Assembly (NCBI RefSeq): GCF_015709455.1 | Contig: NZ_JADNQW010000005.1 | Coordinates: 3,740,001 to 3,804,000, forward strand | DNA length: 64,000 bases | Source: Methylosinus sp. H3A | Lineage (GTDB): Bacteria; Pseudomonadota; Alphaproteobacteria; Rhizobiales; Beijerinckiaceae | Direction: 5' to 3' | Shown here: in pieces, positions 18,766 through 28,170 of the stretch | How the letters are laid out: the number at the start of each line of letters is the position of its first letter | How positions within the stretch are numbered: the first letter of the stretch is position 1 | The notes under the pieces: generated by a model | The model's input: the letters and a program-made list of their open reading frames with translations, nothing else | Told to the model about the DNA's origin: nothing | Databases searched by the model: none | Made by a program: the position numbers and the translations under genes

Positions 18766-20142
18766 ATGAAGAGCAATTTGCTGCCGAATGGCGTCGCGGC
18801 GGGGATCGCGCTTCTCATATCCACCGTCGTCGGCTCCGTCGCCAAGGGCGAGGATGCTCCGGCGGGCGTCACCGCCATGGGCCCCAATCCCGCGGAAGGC
18901 TTGGCGATCGACGGGTGGATCGTCTATCCGTCGCTTTTCGTCGGCTCCGTTTTCAACGACAATATCTATGCGACCGCCTATGGCCGGCGCTCGGCCGTCG
19001 GCGTGCGCGTGCGCCCGTCGCTCCAGGCCGGCGTCGACAATGGCTTGCACAAGACGACGGCCTATATCAGCGCCGACGCCCAGCTCTATCCGGGTCTGGG
19101 CTCGCAATATCGGCTGTTTCCCACGCCGACGACCGATGTCGACCCGACCAATGTGACCGGGCGGGCCGGACTGCGCCACATCTGGTCGCCCGTCAGCGAC
19201 CTCAGCGTGTATTTCACGGCCGACTACACCCGTCAGAACGGGCTGTTCGGCTCCAATTTCGGGGCGGGCGCGCCCGCCGTCTATGTTCCGGCCGGCTATA
19301 CGGTCGCGGCGTCGCAGCAGTTTTCCAACCAGATTTCCGGCTCTGTGGCCGTCGAGAAGAAGATCGCCGATTGGTTCGTGCGCGGCTCGACCGGCGTGCA
19401 ATATGTCGCCTACGACAGCCGGCCGAGCGGGAATTTTCCATTCCTTGCCGCGAGCGGCGACGCGCAGAACGGATTGAGCTACACGGCCTCGCTACGCGGC
19501 GGCGTGTGGCTCTCGCCGATGATCTACGGCTTCGTCGAGCCGACGCTCGACCTGCGGCGCTATGAAAATTCGATCTCGGACACCAATGGCTATCGCATTA
19601 TCGGCGGCTTCGGCTCCGATCTCATCAGCCTGTTCCGCGGCGAGGTCTATGGCGGCTATCAGAGCCAGTCGAGCGAGCAGAATTTCCTCGGCGGCACGGT
19701 CTCCAAACCCACCTATGGCGCGCGGCTGCTCTATTATCCGACGCCCTATCTGACTTTCACCGCCACGGTCGACCAGACACTCGCCGCGGCGGCCGCGCCG
19801 ACGACTCTCGCCGCCCATCTCGGCCAATGGTCGCCGGCGAGCCTCAACACACAGTCCAAACTGCAGGTCGATTACGCCTTCTCCCCCTTCTGGACCGCCT
19901 ATATGCGCGGGGGATATGGCGAGACGCGCTGGGCCAACTCGCCGCGCGGCGACACTGTCTGGGCGGCCGGCGTCGGCGTCAACTACACCTTCTGGCGCAA
20001 CATGGCGATCACGCTGGACTATCAATTCCAGAAGACCGGCTCCAACGCCAATGGCCTGCTCAATATTCTCGGCGTCTCCCATTCGACGGGCTGGGGATTT
20101 GTGCAGAACGTCGTGTCGGCGGGCGTGACCTATCGCTATTGA
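18766..20142 (+). CDS. Outer membrane beta-barrel protein, BBP2 type
   Basis: 458 residues with a signal peptide (NGVAAGIALLISTVVGSVAK) and alternating beta strands such as YPSLFVGSVFNDNIYATAYG, ending in an aromatic strand (VSAGVTYRY). The pattern matches the putative beta-barrel porin 2 family found next to Wza genes in exopolysaccharide clusters. The start at 18766 follows GAGAGGGCGTT; an upstream in-frame start at 18715 is less likely. Probably an export outer membrane channel or accessory. Confidence 0.75.
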   Translation: MKSNLLPNGVAAGIALLISTVVGSVAKGEDAPAGVTAMGPNPAEGLAIDGWIVYPSLFVGSVFNDNIYATAYGRRSAVGVRVRPSLQAGVDNGLHKTTAYISADAQLYPGLGSQYRLFPTPTTDVDPTNVTGRAGLRHIWSPVSDLSVYFTADYTRQNGLFGSNFGAGAPAVYVPAGYTVAASQQFSNQISGSVAVEKKIADWFVRGSTGVQYVAYDSRPSGNFPFLAASGDAQNGLSYTASLRGGVWLSPMIYGFVEPTLDLRRYENSISDTNGYRIIGGFGSDLISLFRGEVYGGYQSQSSEQNFLGGTVSKPTYGARLLYYPTPYLTFTATVDQTLAAAAAPTTLAAHLGQWSPASLNTQSKLQVDYAFSPFWTAYMRGGYGETRWANSPRGDTVWAAGVGVNYTFWRNMAITLDYQFQKTGSNANGLLNILGVSHSTGWGFVQNVVSAGVTYRY

Positions 20143-20386
20143 GCGGCGCGCTCGCCCATCCTCGGCTTTTCGTCTCGCCGGCGAACGGACCTTTCGCGCC
20201 ATAGGCGGCGGGCGGCCGCTTTTGCGCGCGCTCCCCGCGAAAATGGGCCGCGTCGGCGGTCTCGACCCGCCGTCCCTTGCGGCGATATGATCGGCTGCGC
20301 GCTCACGCGCGTGTCTTCGCAGTTGCGCCGACGGGTGAAAACGCCGCATTTCACCCGAATGGCGGTAGCATGGAAAAAGGCGCCCA

Positions 20387-21883
20387 TTGCCGGAATTCAC
20401 GCCCTCGTCGCGGGACGCTCTTCTCCTGGCGGCAAAATCCCGCGCGGAGCCGGCGCGCCCGCGCTCGGCGGGCGGCCTGTTCGGCGCGCTATGGGCGGAG
20501 GGCGGTTTCGACGCTCTGCTCCTCTTCGGCCTGATCGCCGGGCTGGCCTGGGCGCCCTTCTGGCTCGGCGGCAATCGCCTGCCCGCCTGGGGCGTGAACG
20601 GGCTCTATTTCCCGGCGCTCGCGATCCTCTTCGAAATCGGCGTCCTTTTCGGGGGACGTCGGCATCCGGTTTCGATCGCCACGATCGCAGGTCCGGCGGC
20701 GCTCTTCGGCGCGACGCTCCTCTGGATTTTCTTCCAGGCCTCGCCCCTCGCCTCGGGAGCGTCGGCGCATCCGATCTGGGGCATGGCGAGCGAGATGCTC
20801 GAGCGTCCGCTCGAGGGCGGCGTGTCCGTCGACCGCGGCCAGACGCTGGTCTTTCTTCTTCGTCTCACGACGGCGGCGAGCGTCTTCTGGCTCGCCCTCC
20901 AATTGTCGCGCCGCCCGCTCCGCGTCCATCTGCTTCTGCGAGCGATCGTCGTCATCGTCACGGCCTATGCCGTCTATGGGCTCGTTCTCTCGGCCTTCTT
21001 TGCGGCGGCCATCCCCTTCTTCGACGCGCCGGCCCTAGGGCTCTTCGTCCGCTCGACCTTCGTCAATCGCAATAATTTCGCCACTTACGCGGGTCTCGGC
21101 CTGGTGACGACTCTGGCGCTGATCCTGCCGCTCGCCGACCGCGACGCTCCGTCCGAGACAGGCTCGCGCGCCTATCGACTGTCGAAGATCGTCGAAGCGG
21201 CCGGGCTGCGCGCTTGGCTCCTGCTCGCGGCGGCTTTCGTGATTTTCGTCGCGCTGCTCGGGACAGTCTCGCGCGGGGGAATACTCGCGACGATTCTCGG
21301 CGCCGGCGCGCTTCTCGCCATCGCCTATTCCCGCGGACGCCGCCGCCGTGGCGAAAGTGTCGGAGCCATCGCCCTCGTCCTCGCAGGGCTCGGCGCGACG
21401 ATCCTCTTCTTCGGCGATCTGATCGTCGCGCGCCTATTCGCCTCGGGCTTCGACGACGGTCGCCGGCTCGCGGTTTTTGCGATCGCCCTGCGCGCGATTC
21501 TCGACACTCCTCTTTTCGGCTATGGCTATGGCGCCTTCGCCGACGTCTTTCCCCTCTACCGCGATCGGTCGATCCCGACGGCGGATGTCTGGGACAAGGC
21601 GCATAACGCCTATCTGGAAACCTTCATGGGGCTCGGCCTCGTCTTCGGGACAGCGCTCATCGGCGCGCTCCTATGGCTCGCGGCCAAATGTTTCGCCGGC
21701 GCGGTCGCGCGCCGCCGGGCGCCCACGCCCGCCGCGGCGGCTGCGGCCTGCTCCCTGCTCATCGGCGTCCATGCTCTCGTCGATTTCGGCGTTCAGATCG
21801 AGGCCGTGGCCCTGACCTATATGGCCATCCTCGGCGCCGGCGTCGCACAGGCCGAGAGCTCCCGCATCTCCCTCTCCGATTAG
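20387..21883 (+). CDS. O-antigen ligase/polymerase family membrane protein (Wzy_C)
   Basis: 498 residues, about ten to twelve hydrophobic segments. The Wzy_C-type central motif is STFVNRNNFATYAGLGL, and the second half has GYGYGAFADVFPLYRD and VWDKAHNAYLETFMGLGL, where the histidine and NxxLE pattern are typical of O-antigen ligase-like proteins. The start is TTG with AAAAAGG seven bases upstream. It may polymerise repeat units or ligate the chain; sequence cannot separate these. Confidence 0.8.
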   Translation: MPEFTPSSRDALLLAAKSRAEPARPRSAGGLFGALWAEGGFDALLLFGLIAGLAWAPFWLGGNRLPAWGVNGLYFPALAILFEIGVLFGGRRHPVSIATIAGPAALFGATLLWIFFQASPLASGASAHPIWGMASEMLERPLEGGVSVDRGQTLVFLLRLTTAASVFWLALQLSRRPLRVHLLLRAIVVIVTAYAVYGLVLSAFFAAAIPFFDAPALGLFVRSTFVNRNNFATYAGLGLVTTLALILPLADRDAPSETGSRAYRLSKIVEAAGLRAWLLLAAAFVIFVALLGTVSRGGILATILGAGALLAIAYSRGRRRRGESVGAIALVLAGLGATILFFGDLIVARLFASGFDDGRRLAVFAIALRAILDTPLFGYGYGAFADVFPLYRDRSIPTADVWDKAHNAYLETFMGLGLVFGTALIGALLWLAAKCFAGAVARRRAPTPAAAAAACSLLIGVHALVDFGVQIEAVALTYMAILGAGVAQAESSRISLSD

Positions 21884-21913
21884 CCCCCGGCACTTCGAGA
21901 AAAGAAACATTCG

Positions 21914-24157
21914 ATGCTGAAACGTCTCGAGACACTGAGGGAGGCGGCTGCGCCGGCGGAAGCCGACGAAGGCTTCGACATACAGGGCTATGTCAATTTC
22001 GTCTGGCGACAGTGGAAGCTGATCGCCGGCGTGACGGCGCTCTTCCTCCTCGTCGCCGCAGTCGAGATCGCCCGGACGACGCCGCTCTACACCGCCTCCG
22101 CGCAATTACTGCTCGATCCGCATAAGGAGAAGGCCGGCGGGCAGGACGCCATTATGACCGACGCCGCTCTCGATCTTCCGACGATCGAGAGCCAGATCGC
22201 GATCATCAAATCGAGCGCCCTGCTACGGCGCGTCGTCGACAAGGAACGGCTCGTCGACGATCCGGAGTTCGGCGGCGCGCGGATTCGAGGCGGCGGCCTT
22301 TTCGACCGCCTGCGTGGCCTCCTGTCGCGCGATGCGCCGCCGCCGGCGACGCCCGGTCGGCGCGCGCCGAAATCGCCGCCGGAGGGCGCGGCGGAGGCGA
22401 TCGCCTCTGTCGAGATGGTCAAGCTGGCGATCGCCGTCGCGCGCGCCGGCCAGGCCTATGTGATCAACGTCTCCTTCACCTCCTCCGATCCAGAGAAGGC
22501 CGCGCGCCTCGCCAATGCGGTCGCCGACGCCTATGTCGTCGACAAGCTCGACGCGCGTTTCGAGGCCGCGAAGCGCGCCTCCGCCTGGCTGTCCGACCGC
22601 CTCGTCGAGCTGCGCCAGCAGCTGCGCGAGTCCGAAGAGGCGGTGGCCCGCTTTCGCGCCGAGAATAGTCTTTCGGGATCGACCCCGGGCGCGACGCTCA
22701 ATCAGGACCAGCTCGCCCAGCTCAACGGCCGTCTCGTCCAGGCGCGCGCGGAGACCGCGGAGAAGAAGGCGCGGCTGGAAATGCTGCAGAAAATCGAGAC
22801 GCGCGGCGGCAATATCACGCAGCTGCCGGACGTCATCAATGGCGCGATCGCGGAATTGCGCCGACAGGCGACCGATCTCTCGCGCCAGGAGGCCGAGCTG
22901 CTCGCCCGCTATAACCCCAACCATCCGTCGGTCGTCAATCTTCGCGCACAGATATCGGACATCAATCGCGCCATCGGCGCCGAGGCGCAGCGGCTCGCCT
23001 CCAACATTCGCAATGAATTCGAGCTCGCAAAGACGAGACAGGACGCTGTCGAGCGGACGCTGCGCGAAGTCACCGGCGCCAACGATCTCGACAACGCCAA
23101 AGCCATCACCCTGCGCGAATTGGAGCGCACCGCCGCCGTCAACAAGAGCCTCTTCGAGGATTTTCTGCAACGCGAGCGCGTCACGCAGGAGCAATCGACC
23201 TTCGAGGCGCGCGAGGCGCGCATCATCACGCCGGCTCTGGCGCCGATCACGCCGACCTCGCCCAAGACGATCCAAACAATGCTCGTCGCCCTCGTCCTCG
23301 GCGTGATGGCCGGGACGCTCGGCGCCTATGCGCTGGAGAGGTTCAACGCGGGCTTCACCACTCCGCGCGAAATCGAGGATTTCCTCGCTCTGCCATTGCT
23401 CGCCTCGATCTCGAAAATGGAGTCTCGAGAGCTTTCGGTGAATGGCGCTGTCCTCTCCATCCCCGAATATCCGCTCGCCAAGCCGCTGTCGCGCCTCAGC
23501 GAAGCGCTGCGTTCGCTGCGCAGCGCCATACAAATGAGCGACGTCGACAATCCGCCCAAGGTTCTACAATTCACCTCGACGATTCCCGGCGAAGGCAAAT
23601 CCACCCTCGCCATAGCGCTCGCCGGCTCGGCGGCGCAATCGGGACAGAGGGTGCTCGTCATCGACGGCGATCTGCGGCGCCCTTCCGCCTCGCGATATTT
23701 CGGGGCGGACAAGAGCGTCGGCCTCGTCGATTGCCTGGTCGGCGCGGCGGAGCTGCAATCTGCGATCGTCTACAGCGAGACGTTGAAGCTCTGGTTTCTG
23801 CCGGCCGGCGGCAAGACGCAGAATCCGCCGGACCTGCTCTTGTCCGAGCGGTTGAAGACGCTCGTCGCGACCTTGCGCCAGCAATTCGATCTCGTCGTCA
23901 TCGACACGCCGCCGATGGGGCCGGTCGTCGATCCGCTCATCATCTCCAATCTCGTCGACAAGGTCGTCTTCATCGTGCGCTGGGCCTCGACTGCGCGCGA
24001 GATGGTGGCGCATTCGATCGACCGGCTGTCCGGCCACAAGAAAGTGGCGGGAGTCGTGTTCAACCAAGTGATCGACTCCCAGGCGCAGAAATACGGCAAA
24101 TACGCCTATTCCTATTATTACGGCGGCCGCTACTATAAGAAATACTACACCGAATGA
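21914..24157 (+). CDS. Polysaccharide co-polymerase/tyrosine autokinase (Wzc-like)
   Basis: 747 residues. An N-terminal Wzz domain with two transmembrane helices (LIAGVTALFLLVAAVEIART and MLVALVLGVMAGTLGAYALE) encloses a periplasmic coiled-coil region. The cytoplasmic BY-kinase domain has Walker A PGEGKST (Lys562), Walker A' VLVIDGDLRRP and Walker B LVVIDTPPMG. The C-terminus is a tyrosine cluster with ten tyrosines (YGKYAYSYYYGGRYYKKYY). It controls chain length and export by autophosphorylation. Translation overlaps the next gene by four bases. Confidence 0.93.
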   Translation: MLKRLETLREAAAPAEADEGFDIQGYVNFVWRQWKLIAGVTALFLLVAAVEIARTTPLYTASAQLLLDPHKEKAGGQDAIMTDAALDLPTIESQIAIIKSSALLRRVVDKERLVDDPEFGGARIRGGGLFDRLRGLLSRDAPPPATPGRRAPKSPPEGAAEAIASVEMVKLAIAVARAGQAYVINVSFTSSDPEKAARLANAVADAYVVDKLDARFEAAKRASAWLSDRLVELRQQLRESEEAVARFRAENSLSGSTPGATLNQDQLAQLNGRLVQARAETAEKKARLEMLQKIETRGGNITQLPDVINGAIAELRRQATDLSRQEAELLARYNPNHPSVVNLRAQISDINRAIGAEAQRLASNIRNEFELAKTRQDAVERTLREVTGANDLDNAKAITLRELERTAAVNKSLFEDFLQRERVTQEQSTFEAREARIITPALAPITPTSPKTIQTMLVALVLGVMAGTLGAYALERFNAGFTTPREIEDFLALPLLASISKMESRELSVNGAVLSIPEYPLAKPLSRLSEALRSLRSAIQMSDVDNPPKVLQFTSTIPGEGKSTLAIALAGSAAQSGQRVLVIDGDLRRPSASRYFGADKSVGLVDCLVGAAELQSAIVYSETLKLWFLPAGGKTQNPPDLLLSERLKTLVATLRQQFDLVVIDTPPMGPVVDPLIISNLVDKVVFIVRWASTAREMVAHSIDRLSGHKKVAGVVFNQVIDSQAQKYGKYAYSYYYGGRYYKKYYTE

Positions 24158-24795
24158 ACCGCCTGCGGGAATTGCGCCTCTGGACCGCGATCGCCGTCGC
24201 CGTGATCGCCGGCTTCGCCATGCTCGCGGCGGCAAAGCTCCTCGCCTTCGGCCTCGCAGATCTCACCGCGGAGACCGCGAATGCGGCGAAGACGCTCGCG
24301 CTCTTCGTCGACGATCCCATGGTGGGAGCGATCGCCGAGACGCGGCTGCTCGAGCTCGACGCAGGCGCGAGCGATCACGAGCGGCGCGAGCGGCTGAGCC
24401 GTCTCCTGGCGCGAATTCCGCTCTCCGGCGGCGCATGGCTGGCGCTCGCGCAGGCGCGTTTCGAGACCGAGGAGCCGATGGAGAAAGTCGAGAGCGCGCT
24501 CGCCATGTCGAGCCTCGTCGCCCCCAATGAAGGCTGGCTGATGAGCCGGCGCGCGGCCTTCGCCATCCCGCTGTGGCCGCGGCTCGCCGTCGCGGCGCGC
24601 CGAAGTCTCGTCGCCGATCTCGTCGGCGGATGGGAGGGAACGCCCGGCGTCGAGCGCGACGCGCTCGTGTCGATCGTCTATCTGTCGCCTGGCGAGACGC
24701 AAGACGAAGTGAGAGCGGCGCTTCTCCGCTCGGGCGTGGCGGGCGCGCAAGTCGCCGCCGAGATCGGCCTCACGCCGTCGCCGCCCCTCCGATAA
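24154..24795 (+). CDS. Hypothetical membrane-anchored protein in the EPS locus
   Basis: 213 residues. One N-terminal hydrophobic helix (TAIAVAVIAGFAMLAAAKLL), then a helix-rich domain with ETANAAKTLALF, ERLSRLLARIPLSGGAWLAL and PNEGWLMSRRAAFAIPLW. The middle part resembles the tetratricopeptide-like helical hairpins seen in polysaccharide accessory proteins, but no family is certain. The start overlaps the Wzc stop (ATGA). Probably an inner-membrane accessory of the exporter. Confidence 0.6.
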   Translation: MNRLRELRLWTAIAVAVIAGFAMLAAAKLLAFGLADLTAETANAAKTLALFVDDPMVGAIAETRLLELDAGASDHERRERLSRLLARIPLSGGAWLALAQARFETEEPMEKVESALAMSSLVAPNEGWLMSRRAAFAIPLWPRLAVAARRSLVADLVGGWEGTPGVERDALVSIVYLSPGETQDEVRAALLRSGVAGAQVAAEIGLTPSPPLR

Positions 24796-24807
24796 AAGTG
24801 AAGCGAA

Positions 24808-25680
24808 ATGGATGAGCCGATCTCGACGCATATGGGTGAAGGACCGCCATCGCCTCGCGCGCGCAAGCCGATCACCGTCATCGAAGCGCGGCCCGGTTGG
24901 CGCGTCTTCGATTTCCGCGAGGCTTTCGCCTATCGCGAGCTGCTCTATGTCCTTGCAGCGCGCGACCTCAAAGTGCGCTACAAGCAGACGGCGCTCGGCG
25001 TCGCATGGGCGCTGCTGCAGCCGCTGACGATGATGATCGTCCTCTCCGTCGTCTTCGGGCGGCTCGCCGGCCTTCCCTCGGACGGCGCGCCCTATCCGGT
25101 CTTCGCCATAGCGGGGCTGCTGCCCTGGACCTTCTTCGCCAATGTCGCGCCGACGGCGGCGAATTCGCTCGTCGCCTCGTCGAATATCATCACCAAGGTC
25201 TATTTCCCGCGCATATTGATTCCGTTGTCGACAGCCGGCGCGCCGCTCGTCGATTTCTCGATCTCCGCTCTGCTGCTCGTCGTCGTCCTGGCGTGGAGCG
25301 ACATCGGCTTTTGCCGGAGCCAGCTCGCGGCGCCCTTCTTCGTGCTCGGGATGATTATCGCCGCGCTCGGAACAGGCGTGCTGCTGTCGGCGCTGACCGT
25401 GGCCTATCGCGACTTTCGCTATGTCGTGCCTTTTCTCATCCAATTCTGGATGTTCGCCTCGCCTGTCGCCTATCCGGTCGGCCTCGTGCCGGCGGAGTGG
25501 CGCTGGCTCTATTTTCTCAATCCGATGGCGGGAATGATCGACGGCTTTCGTCGCTGCCTCATCGGATCGTCGCCGGATGCTTTGGGCGTCATCCTGTCCG
25601 GCGCCTCCGCGCTCGCGATTTTCTGCGCCGGCGTCGCCTATTTCGCGCGTGTCGAACGCCGCTTCGCGGACATAGTATGA
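24808..25680 (+). CDS. Polysaccharide ABC exporter permease (Wzm-like)
   Basis: 290 residues, ABC-2 type permease with six hydrophobic segments. The N-terminal RDLKVRYKQTALGVAWALLQ and PWTFFANVAPTAANSLV, and the C-terminal YPVGLVPAEWRWLYFLNPM, are typical of O-antigen/capsule exporters. Pairs with the ATPase that overlaps its stop by four bases. It would move an undecaprenyl-linked or lipid-linked polysaccharide across the inner membrane. Confidence 0.92.
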   Translation: MDEPISTHMGEGPPSPRARKPITVIEARPGWRVFDFREAFAYRELLYVLAARDLKVRYKQTALGVAWALLQPLTMMIVLSVVFGRLAGLPSDGAPYPVFAIAGLLPWTFFANVAPTAANSLVASSNIITKVYFPRILIPLSTAGAPLVDFSISALLLVVVLAWSDIGFCRSQLAAPFFVLGMIIAALGTGVLLSALTVAYRDFRYVVPFLIQFWMFASPVAYPVGLVPAEWRWLYFLNPMAGMIDGFRRCLIGSSPDALGVILSGASALAIFCAGVAYFARVERRFADIV

Positions 25681-26975
25681 AAATGGCCAGACGCGGCGGA
25701 ACGGCGATCCGCGCCGAAGGCGTGTCGAAACGCTATCGCATCGGCAAGCCCGCGCGAACTTATCGCACGCTGCGCGAGGCGCTGGTCGAGGCTGCGGCCG
25801 CTCCCCTCGCGCGGCTGCGCGGCCGCGCCGTCGCGCCGGAGGACGAGGCGACCTTCTGGGCTCTGCGCGACATCTCCTTCGATATCCCCGAGGGCGAGGT
25901 CGTCGGCGTCGTCGGACGCAATGGCGCCGGCAAGTCGACGCTGCTCAAAATCCTCTCGCGCATCACCGATCCGACCGAGGGCCGTGTCACGCTCGAGGGG
26001 CGCGTCGCCAGCCTGCTCGAGGTGGGCACGGGATTCCATTCGGAGCTCACCGGCCGCGAGAATATCTTCCTCAACGGCTCCATTCTCGGAATGTGCCGCG
26101 CCGATATCGCGAAGCGCTTCGACGCCATCGTCGATTTCGCCGAGATCGAGCGCTTCATCGACACGCCGGTCAAACATTATTCGAGCGGCATGTATGTGCG
26201 CCTCGCTTTCGCGGTGGCCGCCCATCTGGAGCCGGATATTCTCATCGTCGACGAGGTGCTCGCGGTCGGCGACATGCGCTTCCAGCAAAAATGCCTCGGC
26301 AAGATCGACGAGGTCTCGCGTGGCGGCGGCCGCACCGTGCTGCTCGTCAGCCATAATCTCGCGGCGGTGAAGAGTCTGGCGACGAGCGGCCTCGTCTTCG
26401 ACCGCGGGCGGCTCGTGCTGCAGGGCGGCGTCGACGAGACGATCGCCGCCTATAGCCGGCTGCAGCAGGCAGACGCGGATGGCGAAGATGGTCGCGACTG
26501 GGGCGCCGGCGCGCATACGCGCATACGCTCCGTCGAGTTGATCGGAGCGGACGGTCCGACGCGCATTTATCTGCCGGGAACGCCGCTGCGCCTGCGCATC
26601 CTTCTCGATACCGATGGAACGCCGGGTCTCTCTGTCGACGTGTTCCTGACCAATGCGCTGCGCTCGCGCATCGCGCTCTGGTCCATGCATCATTTCGACG
26701 CCATGTCGCTGCCGACCGAGCCCGGCTCCTATGAGCTCACGATCGACGCGGCGCCGATCTTTCTGGCCTCAGGAAGCTATTGCATCGACGTCGCCACGGC
26801 GGTGACAATGGTGAATTGGGATCATCAGGTCTATGAGGCGATCGAGTTCGAAACGCCCTTCTCCAATGTCGGAGGGGGAAGCTGGGACTTCAAACAGACC
26901 TTCGGCTATGGATTCGTCGCTTTGCCCTCCGCCACGCCGCCGACGCTGGTGAAGCTCGGCGAGCGCGCGGAGTGA
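25677..26975 (+). CDS. Polysaccharide ABC exporter ATPase with C-terminal domain (Wzt-like)
   Basis: 432 residues. The nucleotide-binding half has Walker A VGRNGAGKSTL, the Wzt signature HYSSGMYVRLAFAVA, and Walker B ILIVDEVLAVGD, then the H-loop LLVSHN. After about residue 265 follows a beta-rich extension (LPGTPLRLRILLDTDGTPG to QTFGYGFVAL) like the carbohydrate-binding domain of Wzt that recognises the end of the O-antigen. Two in-frame ATGs (25677 and 25683); the first overlaps the permease stop. Confidence 0.93.
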   Translation: MKMARRGGTAIRAEGVSKRYRIGKPARTYRTLREALVEAAAAPLARLRGRAVAPEDEATFWALRDISFDIPEGEVVGVVGRNGAGKSTLLKILSRITDPTEGRVTLEGRVASLLEVGTGFHSELTGRENIFLNGSILGMCRADIAKRFDAIVDFAEIERFIDTPVKHYSSGMYVRLAFAVAAHLEPDILIVDEVLAVGDMRFQQKCLGKIDEVSRGGGRTVLLVSHNLAAVKSLATSGLVFDRGRLVLQGGVDETIAAYSRLQQADADGEDGRDWGAGAHTRIRSVELIGADGPTRIYLPGTPLRLRILLDTDGTPGLSVDVFLTNALRSRIALWSMHHFDAMSLPTEPGSYELTIDAAPIFLASGSYCIDVATAVTMVNWDHQVYEAIEFETPFSNVGGGSWDFKQTFGYGFVALPSATPPTLVKLGERAE

Positions 26976-27000
26976 CTATTCGAGCCTGGAGAAAAGCGAC

Positions 27001-28170
27001 GTGAATCTCCTCTATTGCGGCTGCGTCCCGGTCGAGCGCTCCTGCCACGGCTCTCTGTTTCTCTATCGGCTCCTCGAGACATGGCCAGCGAATTCTCTAC
27101 GCATCGTCGAGGGCTATCTCGGGTCTTCCGAGGCCGATCGTCGCCTGCCGGGCGTGCGCTACGCCGCATTGACGCGCAAGCGGCCGCGCCTGCAGACGAC
27201 GCGCTTTGCTCCCTTCTTGGAGGCGGTCGTCGAACGTTTCGCCGAATATGACGCGCTTCGCATCGCCCGCCATGTCGGGGATTGGCGCGTCGACGCCGTC
27301 GTCACCGTCGGGCACTATAATTCCTGGCGCGCGGCGGCGGCCTTCGCGGCGCGTCGGGGCCTGCCGCTCCATTTCATCGTCCACGACGACTGGCCTCGCA
27401 TGTCGATACGCGGCGAGGCCCATAGGCTCTCGCTCGATCGACAATTCGGCGCCGTCTATCGGCGAGCCGCGTCGCGACTCTGCATTTCTGCCGGAATGGC
27501 GGAGGAATATGCCATGCGCTATGGCGTGGCGGGAAACGTCCTGCCCCCCTTGCGCGGCCGCGACGCGTCGACGCCGGCGCGGTCCACTCCGCCGGATCGC
27601 CCCTTCACGCTCGTCTTCGCGGGAAGCATCCATTCGCCGGGCGACGTCGCGGCGCTGCGGGACGCCGCCGCGGCCGCCGCCTCGATAGGCGGGCGGCTCC
27701 TGATTTTTGGGCCGCTCACGGGCGCCCAGGCCGAGTCTATCGGTCTTTGCGGGGCGTCGGTGATCGTCGGCGGCATGATCCCTGCGGCGGATTTTCTCGA
27801 GGAGATCTCCGCGCGCGCGGACGCGCTCTTTCTCCCCACGACCTTTTTCCGCGAGGAGAACGCCTATATGCGCTTCTCCCTCCCCAGCAAGCTCGCCGAC
27901 TATACGCTGACGCGCCGGCCGATCCTGCTCTATGGCCCGCCGAATTGCGCCGCGGCGGCCTGGTCGCGCGCAAACGGCGACGCGCTGCTCCATGTGGAAG
28001 AGCCCGGCACGGCGGGGCTCGGCGCGGCGCTCGGCGCGCTCGCGCGCGACCCGGAGCTGCGCCGGCGGCTGGGCGAGACGGCCGGCGAAGCCGGCGATCA
28101 CGATTTCGCGCATCGTGCGGCGCTCGCGACATTCGAGACGGCGCTCCGACACGGCGAGGCTCGATGCTAG
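27001..28170 (+). CDS. Glycosyltransferase, GT4/GT-B-like
   Basis: 389 residues. GT-B layout: an N-terminal half with VVTVGHYNSWRAAAAFAARR, a middle FTLVFAGSIHSPGDVAALRD and a C-terminal half with FFREENAYMRFSLPSKLADY. No donor-sugar motif is diagnostic. GTG start with TGGAGAAAAGCGAC upstream. The next gene starts seven bases before its stop. Substrate unknown. Confidence 0.75.
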   Translation: MNLLYCGCVPVERSCHGSLFLYRLLETWPANSLRIVEGYLGSSEADRRLPGVRYAALTRKRPRLQTTRFAPFLEAVVERFAEYDALRIARHVGDWRVDAVVTVGHYNSWRAAAAFAARRGLPLHFIVHDDWPRMSIRGEAHRLSLDRQFGAVYRRAASRLCISAGMAEEYAMRYGVAGNVLPPLRGRDASTPARSTPPDRPFTLVFAGSIHSPGDVAALRDAAAAAASIGGRLLIFGPLTGAQAESIGLCGASVIVGGMIPAADFLEEISARADALFLPTTFFREENAYMRFSLPSKLADYTLTRRPILLYGPPNCAAAAWSRANGDALLHVEEPGTAGLGAALGALARDPELRRRLGETAGEAGDHDFAHRAALATFETALRHGEARC